DNA from: CAKMMH01 sp927798255
GTDB taxonomy: Bacteria; Bdellovibrionota_C; UBA2361; CAKMMH01
NCBI GenBank assembly: GCA_034180415.1
Contig: JAXFOK010000025.1
Span: forward strand, 1-43,584
Length of the DNA stretch: 43,584 bases
Reading direction: 5' to 3'
In this document: piece after piece, positions 33,401 through 42,397 of the stretch
Numbering within the stretch: position 1 is the stretch's first letter
Layout: each line of letters opens with the position of its first letter
Notes under the pieces: model-generated
What the model saw: the letters and a program-made list of their open reading frames with translations, nothing else
Told to the model about the DNA's origin: nothing
Database searches by the model: none
Made by a program: the position numbers and the translations under genes

Positions 33401-35642
33401 TGCAAGGTTTTTTATAAAAGGGCTTAAAAAGCCAGAAGTCGATTTAATAGATAATATTCCACCTGTAATATTTTTAGGGCAACAGATAGCAAAGCCATCT
33501 TCTACTTCAACTCTTGGCACAGTGTCTGAAAGTTATAGCTTTTTAAGACTTCTTTTTGCAAAGGCTGGAGATCAATATTGTAAAAAACATCCAAAAGAAA
33601 AAATTGGTTCGTTTTCAATTGATGATTTTGTTAAAGAAATTAAAAAGTTTGATGAAGAAAGAATAAAAATTTTAGCCCCTATAATTAATCAGAAAAAAGG
33701 AAATCATAATAGCATTCTAGAAAAAGCAATAAATCTTGAGCTGACAAGTGTTAGAGTAGATGGTATGGTAGGAGCTCCTTCAAGGTTTTTAAATGAGCTT
33801 GAAAGATATAAAGTTCATAGTATTGATTATGTAATAGGGGAATTTATACCCAAAAATGTTCCTATAGATATTATAAGAGAGCTAGTAGAGCAAGCGTTAT
33901 CTTTAGGAGATAATAAACTTATAATTTTAAATTCAAAACATGAAGAAAAAGTATTTAACAAAAATATGGCTTGTCCAATTTGTGGATATTCTTCCTTAAA
34001 ATTAGATCCAGAAGATTTTTCATTTAGTTCAAAACGTGGGGCTTGTAAAACTTGCAAAGGAACAGGAGTTACTAAAAAAGGTGAAGTTTGTCCAAAATGT
34101 AATGGAACAAGACTTCAAAAAGAAAGACTTCAAGTGTTAATTAATGGGAAAAATATAGCAGAGCTTTCAAGTTTAAACAGTAAAGAGCTTTTAGAATTTT
34201 TTAATAATTTTTCATTTGATGAAACTAAAAAAGATATAGCAAAAATAGTTCTAGATGAGCTTTTAGAAAAATTAAAATTATTAAATAACATTGGTCTTGG
34301 GGATATTCCGCTAAATAGAGACGCGGGGAGTATGTCTCGAGGTGAGTATCAGCGTTTAAGGTTATCTGCAAGTTTAGGGGCAAATTTAACAAATGCACTT
34401 TATATATTTGATGAACCAAGTATTGGACTATGTAAAGAAGACAATAAAAAAGTGCTAGAGATTTTTGATAATTTAAAATCGCTTCAAAATACACTTTTAG
34501 TTATAGAGCATGATAAAGATACAATTTTAAAGGCTGACCATATAATTGAAATAGGCCCAATGGGGGGAAAAAATGGTGGTGAGGTGATTGCAAATGAACC
34601 ATTAAAAGATTTTTTAAAGACTTCAAAATCAATTACTCATCAATATTTGGTAGAAAATGAAAATAAGAAATTAAAGAAAGATTATGAAGTTAGTTTAAAG
34701 TTACCAAAAATAAAAGTTCAAACGGGAGTACTTCATAATGTAAAAAATGAAAAGTGTGAGTTTTTATTTAATGCGATAAATACAGTAGTTGGCGTAAGTG
34801 GGGCTGGAAAAAGCACTCTTGTAAATGACATCATTTTTGAAACATTTAAAAATGGAAAATTTAGTGAAAGTAAAAATGAGTATGAATATTTAGATAATAA
34901 GATTATGCTTGAGAAGGAAATTGATAGAGTACTTCTTGTTGACCAAAGTCCTATTGCAAAAAATGTTCGTTCGACTCCTGCTTCGTTTTTAGGAATTTAT
35001 GATGAGATAAGAAAGCTTTTAGCCTCTACAAATGATGCAAAAATTAGAGGATTTAATGCATCGTATTTTTCGTATAATGCGGGGAAAGGAAAATGTTCTT
35101 ATTGTAAAGGAAGTGGAGTACAGAAACTTGAGATGAGTTTTATGCCAGATGCCACAGTGGATTGTCCTGTATGTGAGGGGAAGAGGTTTAATTTAGATAC
35201 ATTAAGTATTAAGTATCTTGGGTATAATGCGTATGATTTTTTAAATTTAACATTTGATGAAGTAAAAGATATTTTAAGAAATCATAAGAAAATTTATGAG
35301 ATGTGTTATTTTGCAAATAAGATAGGAATTGGGTATTTAAAACTTGGGCAAGTTTCTGGGACTTTGTCAGGAGGTGAGGCTCAAAGATTAAAACTTGTAA
35401 AAGAGCTTGCGCTTTCAAGAAAGGGACATACGCTTTTTATTTTAGATGAACCTAGCATTGGGCTTCATCCTTATGATGTAGAAAAGCTAAATGAGTGTTT
35501 TAACACTCTTATTGCAAAAGATAACACAATATTATTAATCGAGCATGATGAGGATATTATAAAAAATTCTGACTATATTATTAAGATGGGCCCAGGAAGT
35601 GGGGAAAATGGCGGAAAGGTGGTTAAAATGTGTTTAAATTAG
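30405..35642 (+). CDS. uvrA: Tandem-duplicated UvrA excinuclease ATPase (1745 residues)
   Basis: Normal UvrA is about 940 residues with two ABC ATPases; this is two such proteins fused, with four. Walker A motifs are GKSGSGKSS (32-40), GVSGSGKST (near 628 and 968) and GVSGAGKST (near 1463). Signatures are LSGGETQR (about 485), LSGGEAQR (about 818 and 1655) and MSRGEYQR (about 1309), the third being degenerate. Each half has zinc-type pairs (CPVCGKKL, CDECNGFG, CPECKGMG; CPICGYSS, CSYCKGSG). UvrA finds DNA damage for nucleotide excision repair with UvrB. Doubled UvrA is known in chlamydiae and some other bacteria, so it may act as an internal dimer. uvrB and uvrC are not in the window. Whether it is the main UvrA or a paralogue is unknown. 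Confidence 0.92.
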   Translation: MTKNLKLTDVYTNNLKHVNLELPHNSVNLIIGKSGSGKSSLAYDTIHSVSQSKYIQTFSSYTRQFFSNIQKGNFEKIENIRPSIAIKQKTKIRNSRSTVGSLSHLNDYLKIFFANFADAYCPVCGKKLEYFSGEKLAKFLINKYKDNKNDNNKENYFLIIAPIKIKNKKDKNSFVAEFKKQGFLKFFDTSLNKIVENDEEVKLDKENYIYLAVDRFLTFAESKEKRLIESIKESYKLSLGFTKIFEFKNNKLESKYSYSQNPTCECIDFKIPSPTPALFSSNHPLGACDECNGFGNILSIDYKKAVKEELSIKEGAVSIFETPTTADLKELLFKYCKKEKIPTDIPFKELKEKDKDKIYFEENRSFCGIKPFFDYLKKRTYKMHVRVFLSRYQEESECPKCHGTRLKEQSLFYKINNFTYPDLQELEVIKLKNFILDFLNKNFKDAKKSLTLEQKEIVNQIISRIDILLNLGLSYLTLKRQAKTLSGGETQRVNLVTALGSPLSNTHFILDEPSSGLHAKDTKNLIKVIYDLKKKNNTVTVLEHDPLIIASSEHLTELGEGGGVNGGKIVFNGDTTKWNFHEFEDAINKDIRKKIKPKEFLTIKKANARNLKNIDVKIGINVLNVLCGVSGSGKSTLASNVIFDSYENYKNSKTLKNFEVNAKQISGFEKFSDVLVVSQAPIMKSPRSNIASFTKIWDEIRTLLASTEGAKEIGVTKSEFSFNVDGGRCPECKGMGYLKEDMQFLEDVFIPCPTCLQKRFKEKILKVEYKGKNVDDILNMPLDEAVNFFSDSLKIVSIIDTLKTLGLSYLTLGHPLSELSGGEAQRLKLAPYLTVANNKSNKEEKGILFIFDEPTTGLYPTDINNLILLFDSLIKKGHTILLIEHNEQVLKNADYILELGEGGGENGGSVVYNGINKENNEVFYFRKLNQNFKKNKELYKNEIIIKNATEHNLKNISLNIPLNKMISLVGVSGSGKSTLAKNIIFSEGQRNFIDCLSPYARFFIKGLKKPEVDLIDNIPPVIFLGQQIAKPSSTSTLGTVSESYSFLRLLFAKAGDQYCKKHPKEKIGSFSIDDFVKEIKKFDEERIKILAPIINQKKGNHNSILEKAINLELTSVRVDGMVGAPSRFLNELERYKVHSIDYVIGEFIPKNVPIDIIRELVEQALSLGDNKLIILNSKHEEKVFNKNMACPICGYSSLKLDPEDFSFSSKRGACKTCKGTGVTKKGEVCPKCNGTRLQKERLQVLINGKNIAELSSLNSKELLEFFNNFSFDETKKDIAKIVLDELLEKLKLLNNIGLGDIPLNRDAGSMSRGEYQRLRLSASLGANLTNALYIFDEPSIGLCKEDNKKVLEIFDNLKSLQNTLLVIEHDKDTILKADHIIEIGPMGGKNGGEVIANEPLKDFLKTSKSITHQYLVENENKKLKKDYEVSLKLPKIKVQTGVLHNVKNEKCEFLFNAINTVVGVSGAGKSTLVNDIIFETFKNGKFSESKNEYEYLDNKIMLEKEIDRVLLVDQSPIAKNVRSTPASFLGIYDEIRKLLASTNDAKIRGFNASYFSYNAGKGKCSYCKGSGVQKLEMSFMPDATVDCPVCEGKRFNLDTLSIKYLGYNAYDFLNLTFDEVKDILRNHKKIYEMCYFANKIGIGYLKLGQVSGTLSGGEAQRLKLVKELALSRKGHTLFILDEPSIGLHPYDVEKLNECFNTLIAKDNTILLIEHDEDIIKNSDYIIKMGPGSGENGGKVVKMCLN

Positions 35643-35724
35643 CATGTTATGTTTTAATTTTATTAAATTTTGAGGTAGTGTTATAAATTTCACCATAATT
35701 TTTAATTTTTAAAAAGGGACAATT

Positions 35725-36207
35725 ATGACAAATAGAATTAATAATACAGTAATTTTTAATATTATCTTTTTAGCATTATTCTTTTATGTAAATAATGCAT
35801 TTTCGGCTGTAACTTGTAACAGAGATACTTTTGGAAATACGCATTGTTACGGGACAGATGGTTATGGAAACAGAGTTGATACTACGTCGCATACAGATAG
35901 TTTTGGAAATACTAACACTTATGGAAAAATTGGTAATGATAGAATAAACACTAATTCTCACACTGATAGTTTTGGAAATACCAATACTTATGGAAATATC
36001 GGTAATAATAGAATAAATACTAATTCTCACACAGACAGTTTTGGAAATACTAATACATATGGAAGAATAGGTAATCAAAATTTGAATACGAATACATATA
36101 GAGATAGTTTTGGAAATTCAAACACGTACGGAAGAATTGGTAATAATCGTATTAATATAAACTCACATACAGATAGTTTCGGAAATACAAATTATAATTT
36201 TAGATAG
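35725..36207 (+). CDS. Secreted DSFGNTNTYG-repeat protein
   Basis: The 160-residue product has a signal peptide (IIFLALFFYVNNAFS, cleavage after AFSA near 28) and then repeats. The first cysteine pair (CNRDTFGNTHC) starts the mature protein. Five copies of a 23-residue unit follow, each with TDSFGNTNTYG and IGNxRINTNSH (positions roughly 55-155). DNA of the units is similar but not identical, so the copies are not all recent. Repeats of this kind, rich in Gly, Asn and Thr, suggest a beta-solenoid or amyloid-like secreted protein. No function is known to me. AGGGACAATT before the ATG is a fair ribosome-binding site. Confidence 0.75.
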   Translation: MTNRINNTVIFNIIFLALFFYVNNAFSAVTCNRDTFGNTHCYGTDGYGNRVDTTSHTDSFGNTNTYGKIGNDRINTNSHTDSFGNTNTYGNIGNNRINTNSHTDSFGNTNTYGRIGNQNLNTNTYRDSFGNSNTYGRIGNNRININSHTDSFGNTNYNFR

Positions 36208-36513
36208 TTATTTTTAAAATCATTTTTTACTGAACACCTAGCGGGGTTCGGATTTTGTGGGATTACAATATAATGAGGTAGACTCACAATATAATGGGGT
36301 AGACTCGCAATATTGCTAATCGCAATATTGTTTCACCCACCTTAGCACCGGTCGCATGGCTCCCTTTATTATATCTCTTGCGAGATATTTCATCCTTGAA
36401 GCCTACTCCCTAGGGCCTAACACTGTTTCCTAACCTCTGTTATACTCTTAACGCACTTTTCTCTTATCAACTTTCGATAAACCTAATGTGTTTATTTTTT
36501 AAGAGATTTGACT
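36208..36513. other. Structured intergenic region with 21-bp tandem repeat and hairpins
   Basis: There is no gene here. Two 21-base direct copies run 36265-36285 and 36286-36306, differing at one position (each ends GGTAGACTC). A hairpin CAATATTGC-TAATC-GCAATATTG follows at 36308-36330, and another, ATATCTC-TTGC-GAGATAT, at 36371-36388. The stretch 36340-36440 is G+C-rich compared with flanking DNA (CACCGGTCGCATGGC, CCCTAGGGCC). A small RNA, a palindromic repeat element or a leader for comM are possible. I could not match it to RNase P, tmRNA or SRP RNA. Confidence 0.4.
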
Positions 36514-38049
36514 ATGATTTCAAAGGTTAATTCAAGTTCAATTTGTGGTGTTGATGCTAGTAAAATACAAGTTGAAGCAATTTGCGAAAATAATGAAAAA
36601 GAAAAGTTTGTTATAATTGGACTTGCAGATAGTATAGTAAAAGAATCAAAAGAAAGAGTAACCTCTGCGTTAAAAAGTTACGGAATAATTCTTCCTAAAA
36701 AAATAATTATAAACTTAGCTCCTGCAGATATTCCAAAAGAAGGTTCATGTCTTGACTTAGCTATCGCTATTTCTCTTATGGCATCAAAGGGGATGTTTTC
36801 ACAGGAAAAATTAGATAATATTAGTTTTCACGGAGAACTTTCTTTAGATGGTGAAATAAATTCTATTAAAGGAACAGTTGCTCTTGTAATTGAAGCAAAG
36901 AAAAATAATATTAAAACAGTAATTGTTCCTATAAAAAATTATCAAGAAGCAAAACTTATAAAAAATATAAATGTTGTGCCTGTAAGAAATCTTCAAGATG
37001 TCCTGAATTTTATAAATAAAGGTGAAGTAATAGATACTAGTGACCTTAAAAATAAAGGCTTATTAAGTTCAAATTTGTTAAGTATCGATGATGTCTGGGG
37101 ACAAGAACAAGCAAAAAAGGCACTTATAATTTGTGCAAGTGGCGGCCATAATCTTTTAATGATAGGAAGCCCTGGGTGCGGGAAAAGTATGCTTGCAAAA
37201 AGAATGCCTTCAATTTTGCCTTACCTTTCTGAAAGCGAAATTTTAGAAACTGTAAAAATTCATAGCATCGCTAATCAACCAATCAAAAATATTATTTTAG
37301 GCGAAGCCCCTTTTAGAAGCCCTCACCATAATATAAGTGAAGCTGGGCTAATAGGAGGAGGCTCCAACCCAAAACCTGGTGAGATAAGCTTGGCGCATAA
37401 CGGGGTTTTATTTTTAGATGAATTTCCAGAGTTTAAACGCTCGGCACTTGAATCTCTACGGGCACCTATGGAAAACCACTTTGTAAATATCTCAAGAAGT
37501 AAAATGAAAGTGTGGCTTCCTGCAAATTTTAAGCTTCTTGCTGCTATGAATCCTTGTCCTTGTGGTTTTTTTCTCTCAAAAACTACCAAATGTCATTGCA
37601 CAAATGCACAAATTTTAAATTATATAAATAAACTTTCAGGGCCAATTATAGATAGGATAGATTTACATGTAGAAATGCAAGAAGTTGAACTTTCTAATGT
37701 TAAAAATTTAAAAAGTGCCCAAAAATCATACGTAAATATTAGAGAAAAGATTATAGAGGTTAAAAATTTACAGTTTCAAAGACAAAAAAAGCTAAATTCT
37801 GATTTAACAGGGGAAGAACTTATATCAAATAAGCATATTGCTCAAAATTCTTTAAGATTTTTAGAAGACATTTCATTTAAGTTAAAAATTAGCGCAAGAA
37901 GCTATGTGAAAATCTTAAAAGTAGCACGAACTATAGCAGATTTAGAAGACGCTCCTTTAATTTTAGAACACCATATTGCAAGCGCTCTAGAATATAGAAA
38001 GCTAGATAATTTAAGAAATCATATAAATAGACTTGTTGGGAATTTTTAA
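36514..38049 (+). CDS. comM: ComM/YifB family Mg chelatase-like AAA ATPase
   Basis: ComM is a hexameric branch-migration helicase that helps integrate incoming DNA during natural transformation. ATG 36514 is used; TTG 36508 is in frame. The 511-residue protein has the N-terminal ChlI-like domain (AICENNEKEKFVIIGLAD ... INLAPADIPKEG), Walker A GSPGCGKSM, Walker B LFLDEFPEF, PHHNISEAGLIGGG and the zinc-type CPCGFF/CHC motif typical of ComM. The C-terminal Mg-chelatase domain is present (LKISARSYVKILKVARTIADLE). No other competence gene is in the window. Length is normal. Confidence 0.93.
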   Translation: MISKVNSSSICGVDASKIQVEAICENNEKEKFVIIGLADSIVKESKERVTSALKSYGIILPKKIIINLAPADIPKEGSCLDLAIAISLMASKGMFSQEKLDNISFHGELSLDGEINSIKGTVALVIEAKKNNIKTVIVPIKNYQEAKLIKNINVVPVRNLQDVLNFINKGEVIDTSDLKNKGLLSSNLLSIDDVWGQEQAKKALIICASGGHNLLMIGSPGCGKSMLAKRMPSILPYLSESEILETVKIHSIANQPIKNIILGEAPFRSPHHNISEAGLIGGGSNPKPGEISLAHNGVLFLDEFPEFKRSALESLRAPMENHFVNISRSKMKVWLPANFKLLAAMNPCPCGFFLSKTTKCHCTNAQILNYINKLSGPIIDRIDLHVEMQEVELSNVKNLKSAQKSYVNIREKIIEVKNLQFQRQKKLNSDLTGEELISNKHIAQNSLRFLEDISFKLKISARSYVKILKVARTIADLEDAPLILEHHIASALEYRKLDNLRNHINRLVGNF

Positions 38050-38163
38050 TAATTATGTGCTCTTGCCATTTTAAATCTTTTAAAAAAACCACCTTTTGCT
38101 TATTTATAAACTATATTAAAATAAAGAGACTAGTAGGATTTTACTATTTTATTTTATGTTTAT

Positions 38164-40590
38164 ATGCATTTTGTTAAATTACCAAGTTACATATTTTTTG
38201 TTTTTTATACAATTGTTGTTAATAATTTGTTTGCAGATGATGCTAATCAAGTTGATACACCTACTTTAGAAAATCCACAAATTCAAAATACAACTGAAAA
38301 TACTGTAGTCGATACTAATAATAATGCTGCAGCTAAAACAGATGAGGCGCAAAATAGCATAAAAAACGATACTCAAGACGATTCTCAAAAAAATGCAAAT
38401 TTTGATTTAGGTTTTGATAATATTATAGACAAAGATTTAAATTCTAGGGGAAATAATGAGAAAAAAGAACAACAATTAGAACCAAATGAGAACGAAAATT
38501 CTAAAAACCTATCCATTGATAGTTCAAATTTAAATGTTATCTTACTTCTTGATACCTCTGGAAGTATGAATATGACTGATCCTACAAGACTTCGTGATGA
38601 AGGTGTTAGACTCTTTTTACAATTCTTAAAAGAGGGTGATAAGATTTCGATAGTAAAATTTTCAGATACGACTAAAGTCTTAATGAAACAAGCCTATTTT
38701 AATAAAGATGGACTTGGTACTTTGTTAAAAGGGTTATCTTTAATAGAGAATACAGGCTTATATACAGATTTATATAATGCAATTAATAAGGCACTTGAAC
38801 TAATAAAAGAAAGTGATAATAGTACTGAAGCTAAAAATGAAAAGTATAAAAATGTTATTATTTTATTTTCAGATGGAAAAATGGAGCCAAATGAAAATAT
38901 TATTAGCAAGGAAGATGCTTTAAAAAATTTGCAAGAAAAGGTAATGCCGGAATTAAATGCTAATGATATAAAACTTTATACCTTATCATTTAGTGATGAA
39001 GCCGATAAAGATTTCTTAAAAGGTTTAGCAGATAGCACAGGGGCGCTTTCTTGGTATACTCCAAGTGCCGATACAATACATGAATCATTTTCTAAATTGT
39101 TTTTAGCAGTTCAAAAACCTCAAATTTTACCAATAAGTGAAAAAGGATTAAGAATCGACGGGCAAGTTGATGAAGCGACATTCTATTTAAATGTTAGAGA
39201 TGATAAGGATATCGTTATAATTTCACCGTCTGGTAAAAAGATTATTAAAGTTAGACATGATGATAATATTAAGTGGTTTTCAGGAAGTAAATTTGAAATC
39301 ATAACTGTAAGTAAGCCTGAGCCAGGACTTTGGAATTTTGTAGGGTCTATTTCCAAAGATGATTTTGCTATAGTATTGACAAGATTAAAATTAGCAACTT
39401 TCTGGCCATATAGTGTTGATGTTAACGAAGATACATTACTTCAAGCTAGGGTTTTCGATGGAAAGAAACCATTAATGCTTCCAGAGATTAGTAAACTTGC
39501 AACTGTTGCTTACAAGATAACTCCTACAGATAGAGTGTCTGCTCCAACTGGTGGAGGAGTTTTAAATGATGACGGTACAGGTGCAGATAAGGTTGCGTTA
39601 GATGGAATATTCTCTGCGAATGTAAAAATTGAAACACCTGGAGAGTATGAGCTTTGGATTGTTATAAAAACCCCTACATTTGAACGACATCAAAAAATAC
39701 CATTTGTTGTAAAATCAAGATTAATTTCACTAGAAGATCCTATTGCTCAAAGTGATAAGACTACAGTGTTTAAGGTGAAATTAAACGAAGATGCGTTGGC
39801 ATTAAAAGTTATAAATGTTAATTTAATTGCTGAGAAACTTAATAAAAAATTCGATATTCCTCTTATAAGAGATAAAGATAATGATAATATACTAGTGAGT
39901 TCATCAAGGTATTTAAAAGAAGATGGTGAGTATACAATTTATGCTACATTGTCAGGAATTGATCAACGTGGTGAGAATGTATCTTATGAAAGTCAATCTT
40001 TAAATTTTATGAATATTAAAGAAACTGTGCCGGAAAAAGTTGAAACTCTTGCTCAAGTTAAAGATGAAGAAAAAGTTGAACCTAAACAAGAAGAGTTACC
40101 TGAAGGGGAAAGTTTTATTATTGAACATTTAGCAGTTTTGCTATTTAATCTAGTTTTATTAGTGATGGTCTTACTATATTTTAAGAAAAATTCTAGTAAA
40201 AAGAATAGTTTTGATATATCAGATTATAAAGTTTCAGATGATATTTTAAATAAGATTAAAAGTCTTGAAGAAAAATCAAAGGTTCAGGAAGTCGATACAT
40301 CAAGTTTTGTTTTTATGGATGATGAAGACGATAATGATAGTAGTAATGAAACTGATAAAGAAAAACAAGATGAGATAAATTATGAAAATGTTACGTCTAT
40401 TAGTGATGTAAATGTAGAAGGTGAAACAGAAAGCGCTAGTAAAAATTTATTTGATAATCAAGATAATAACGGCAATTCTGAAGTAACCGAAAATGTTAAA
40501 AATAATGAAGTAAAAAATGCTAATAACAATGATAATCAAAGTCAAGAAGCTTCAGATAATAAACAAGAAGATGGAAATAAAGGGGGTTAA
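38164..40590 (+). CDS. Secreted VWA-domain protein with single membrane anchor
   Basis: The 808-residue product starts with a signal peptide (FFVFYTIVVNNLFA, 1-25), then a polar Asn/Asp/Gln-rich linker, then a von Willebrand A domain with an intact MIDAS (DTSGSMN, from Asp130) and a later FSDGK. Beta-rich domains fill about 320-630, including EPGLWNFVGSI and GEYELWIVIKTPTF. One membrane helix is near 654-672 (LAVLLFNLVLLVMVLLYF), followed by a long acidic, Asn-rich cytoplasmic tail of about 130 residues. So the VWA domain faces the periplasm. VWA with MIDAS binds protein ligands through a metal ion. It begins the group continued by the coiled-coil and SppA genes. No exact family name. Confidence 0.8.
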   Translation: MHFVKLPSYIFFVFYTIVVNNLFADDANQVDTPTLENPQIQNTTENTVVDTNNNAAAKTDEAQNSIKNDTQDDSQKNANFDLGFDNIIDKDLNSRGNNEKKEQQLEPNENENSKNLSIDSSNLNVILLLDTSGSMNMTDPTRLRDEGVRLFLQFLKEGDKISIVKFSDTTKVLMKQAYFNKDGLGTLLKGLSLIENTGLYTDLYNAINKALELIKESDNSTEAKNEKYKNVIILFSDGKMEPNENIISKEDALKNLQEKVMPELNANDIKLYTLSFSDEADKDFLKGLADSTGALSWYTPSADTIHESFSKLFLAVQKPQILPISEKGLRIDGQVDEATFYLNVRDDKDIVIISPSGKKIIKVRHDDNIKWFSGSKFEIITVSKPEPGLWNFVGSISKDDFAIVLTRLKLATFWPYSVDVNEDTLLQARVFDGKKPLMLPEISKLATVAYKITPTDRVSAPTGGGVLNDDGTGADKVALDGIFSANVKIETPGEYELWIVIKTPTFERHQKIPFVVKSRLISLEDPIAQSDKTTVFKVKLNEDALALKVINVNLIAEKLNKKFDIPLIRDKDNDNILVSSSRYLKEDGEYTIYATLSGIDQRGENVSYESQSLNFMNIKETVPEKVETLAQVKDEEKVEPKQEELPEGESFIIEHLAVLLFNLVLLVMVLLYFKKNSSKKNSFDISDYKVSDDILNKIKSLEEKSKVQEVDTSSFVFMDDEDDNDSSNETDKEKQDEINYENVTSISDVNVEGETESASKNLFDNQDNNGNSEVTENVKNNEVKNANNNDNQSQEASDNKQEDGNKGG

Positions 40591-40657
40591 AATATTTAAT
40601 TTTAGTAGAGGTATTATACCGGAATAAAAAGTAGTTTTTAATGTTTGGTGATATTTT

Positions 40658-41311
40658 ATGAGTTTAATAATTATTTTTGGTTTATTAGAATCAATAATTG
40701 TATCTGCGGTCGTTTTTTGTATTTTGTTAAAGAAACGATTGATGGTTCAAGGTTTTAATGCAAAGCTAAAGGAAAATTTATCTTCAATTGATTTAGTTAA
40801 ACAAAAAGCAGATTCATTAATGTCACAATTAGTTCCATTTGAAGAATTAAAAGGAAAGGTTAAAGAATTATTAAAAGCAAATAAAACATTGAAATTAGAA
40901 AAAGGTAGGGTGTCTTTAACCCAAGCCGAACAAGATACTGTTGATAGAAGATTAAGAGAGCTTGAGGAAATAGAAAGAGAGTTAGATGCTAGTAATATTG
41001 AAGTTAAAAAAGAGCTTGATATCCTTGATGGAAAACAGAGAGAAATTAAAATTAAGAATGAGTCTTTAAATTTGAAAATCCAGGAAAATCTTCAAGAAAT
41101 TGAAAGAATGGTGAGTGAAGTTAAAATGGAAGATAATGTAAAAGATGAAATACTGGAAATTAAAAATAGACTAGTTGAAACCCAAATAGAAACCCAGAAA
41201 TTAACAGAAGCTCATAATTTAGAAAAGAATCAATATGTAATTTTAAAGAGAAGATTTGATGCATTAGATATAGAGTATGCTCAACTTTATGAAAAATTTA
41301 CAAGTAAATAG
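40658..41311 (+). CDS. Membrane-anchored coiled-coil protein
   Basis: The 217-residue product has one N-terminal membrane helix (IIIFGLLESIIVSAVVFCILL) and then almost only charged coiled coil (SIDLVKQKADSLMSQLVP, LRELEEIERELDASNIEVKK, QENLQEIERMVSEVKMED and so on). The orientation leaves the coil in the cytoplasm by the positive-inside rule (KKRLMV after the helix). It lies between the VWA gene (67-base gap) and the SppA gene (29-base gap). A scaffold linking cytoplasmic tail and protease or membrane complex is a plausible but unproven role. No catalytic motif is seen. Confidence 0.7.
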   Translation: MSLIIIFGLLESIIVSAVVFCILLKKRLMVQGFNAKLKENLSSIDLVKQKADSLMSQLVPFEELKGKVKELLKANKTLKLEKGRVSLTQAEQDTVDRRLRELEEIERELDASNIEVKKELDILDGKQREIKIKNESLNLKIQENLQEIERMVSEVKMEDNVKDEILEIKNRLVETQIETQKLTEAHNLEKNQYVILKRRFDALDIEYAQLYEKFTSK

Positions 41312-41340
41312 TAGGTATATTTTTTTAACAGGTGATGTTT

Positions 41341-42240
41341 ATGAAAGAATATTTTGTTTGGTTAATGAAATTTATAACGGTAATTATCGTGTTTTTTGTT
41401 GTCGTACCAATTTTAATATTATCAGTTTTAATGGCATCTTCAAAAACAATTAATACTGAAAATATTATTCCTCAAGAAAAAAATCTTGTTGCTGTTATTG
41501 ATGTAAATGGTATCATCATGGATTCAAAAGATGTCGTAGAAAAGCTTTATAAGTTTTCTTCTGATGAAAAATTTAAAGGAATAATTTTAAAAGTAAACTC
41601 TCCAGGCGGAGCAGTGGCACCATCTCAAGATATTTATAATACTATATTGAAACTTAAAAGTAAGAAACCAATTTACGCGGTAATGGATTCAATGGCAGCT
41701 TCTGGTGGTTATTATGTTTCAGCACCATGTACTAAAATTTATGCACAAAAAGGTACTATGACTGCATCAATTGGTGTTATATCTCAATTTGTAAATTTTA
41801 AAAATTTATCAGAATGGTTTGGTTTAAAAATTGAAACAGTTAAATCTGGAAAGTTAAAAGACTTTGGTTCTCCTTATAGAGATATGACAGATGAAGAGAG
41901 AGGATATTGGCAAAATATGTCAAATACTATTCATGAAGATTTTATTCAAGATGTTGCAAAAGCAAGAAATATTGATGTTAATAAATTAAGGGAAGTAGCA
42001 GATGGGCGAGTCCTTATAGGAACTAAGGCAAAAGAAGCTAATCTTATTGATGAAATTGGTGGAATAAATGATGCTTCAGTTGCAATGTTTAAAGAATTAA
42101 ATATCAAATTAGGCGAAAACGAAATGCCTAAATTATATTATACAGAAAATAAACTAAAAGAATTTAAAAAACTTTTAAATCAAAGCCTTAGCTTCTTTTC
42201 CAGAAGTCAGCAAGGCGTTAGACTTATGTATTTAAACTAG
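41341..42240 (+). CDS. sppA: SppA-type signal peptide peptidase (S49 family)
   Basis: This 299-residue protease is anchored by one N-terminal helix (about 8-32). ATG 41341 is chosen because AGGTGAT sits just before it; GTG 41332 and ATG 41335 are also in frame. The conserved NSPGG is at 86-90. The catalytic Ser121 lies in SMAASGGYYVSA and the general-base Lys173 in VKSGKLKDFGSP, as in the short Bacillus-type SppA that forms octamers. SppA digests leftover signal peptides in the membrane. TASIGVISQF and GRVLIGTKAKEANLIDEIGG complete the match. It ends a three-gene group with VWA and coiled-coil proteins, which is not the usual setting for sppA. Confidence 0.9.
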   Translation: MKEYFVWLMKFITVIIVFFVVVPILILSVLMASSKTINTENIIPQEKNLVAVIDVNGIIMDSKDVVEKLYKFSSDEKFKGIILKVNSPGGAVAPSQDIYNTILKLKSKKPIYAVMDSMAASGGYYVSAPCTKIYAQKGTMTASIGVISQFVNFKNLSEWFGLKIETVKSGKLKDFGSPYRDMTDEERGYWQNMSNTIHEDFIQDVAKARNIDVNKLREVADGRVLIGTKAKEANLIDEIGGINDASVAMFKELNIKLGENEMPKLYYTENKLKEFKKLLNQSLSFFSRSQQGVRLMYLN

Positions 42241-42350
42241 TTTTAGTAATTAAAAATTAAATTAAGAAAGTAAAATACATAAATGCTAGTGAAATTTTTA
42301 ACAACTTTATTTATAATATAAATATTGTTTTAAAGTATTTTTAAGTTTAA

Positions 42351-42381
42351 AAAGTCTCTTTTTTCTAGAGGCTTTATTTTT
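42351..42381 (+). terminator. Terminator between sppA and pgk
   Basis: AAAGTCTC (42351-42358) pairs with GAGGCTTT (42368-42375) with one G:U pair, followed by ATTTTT. It ends 16 bases before the pgk start, so it may also act as an attenuator in a pgk leader. Confidence 0.6.
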
Positions 42382-42397
42382 AAAGGGTTAGTGTTTT

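Noticed and set aside
36230..36480. RNase P RNA, tmRNA or SRP RNA
   Set aside because: I compared remembered core motifs of each on both strands and found no match.
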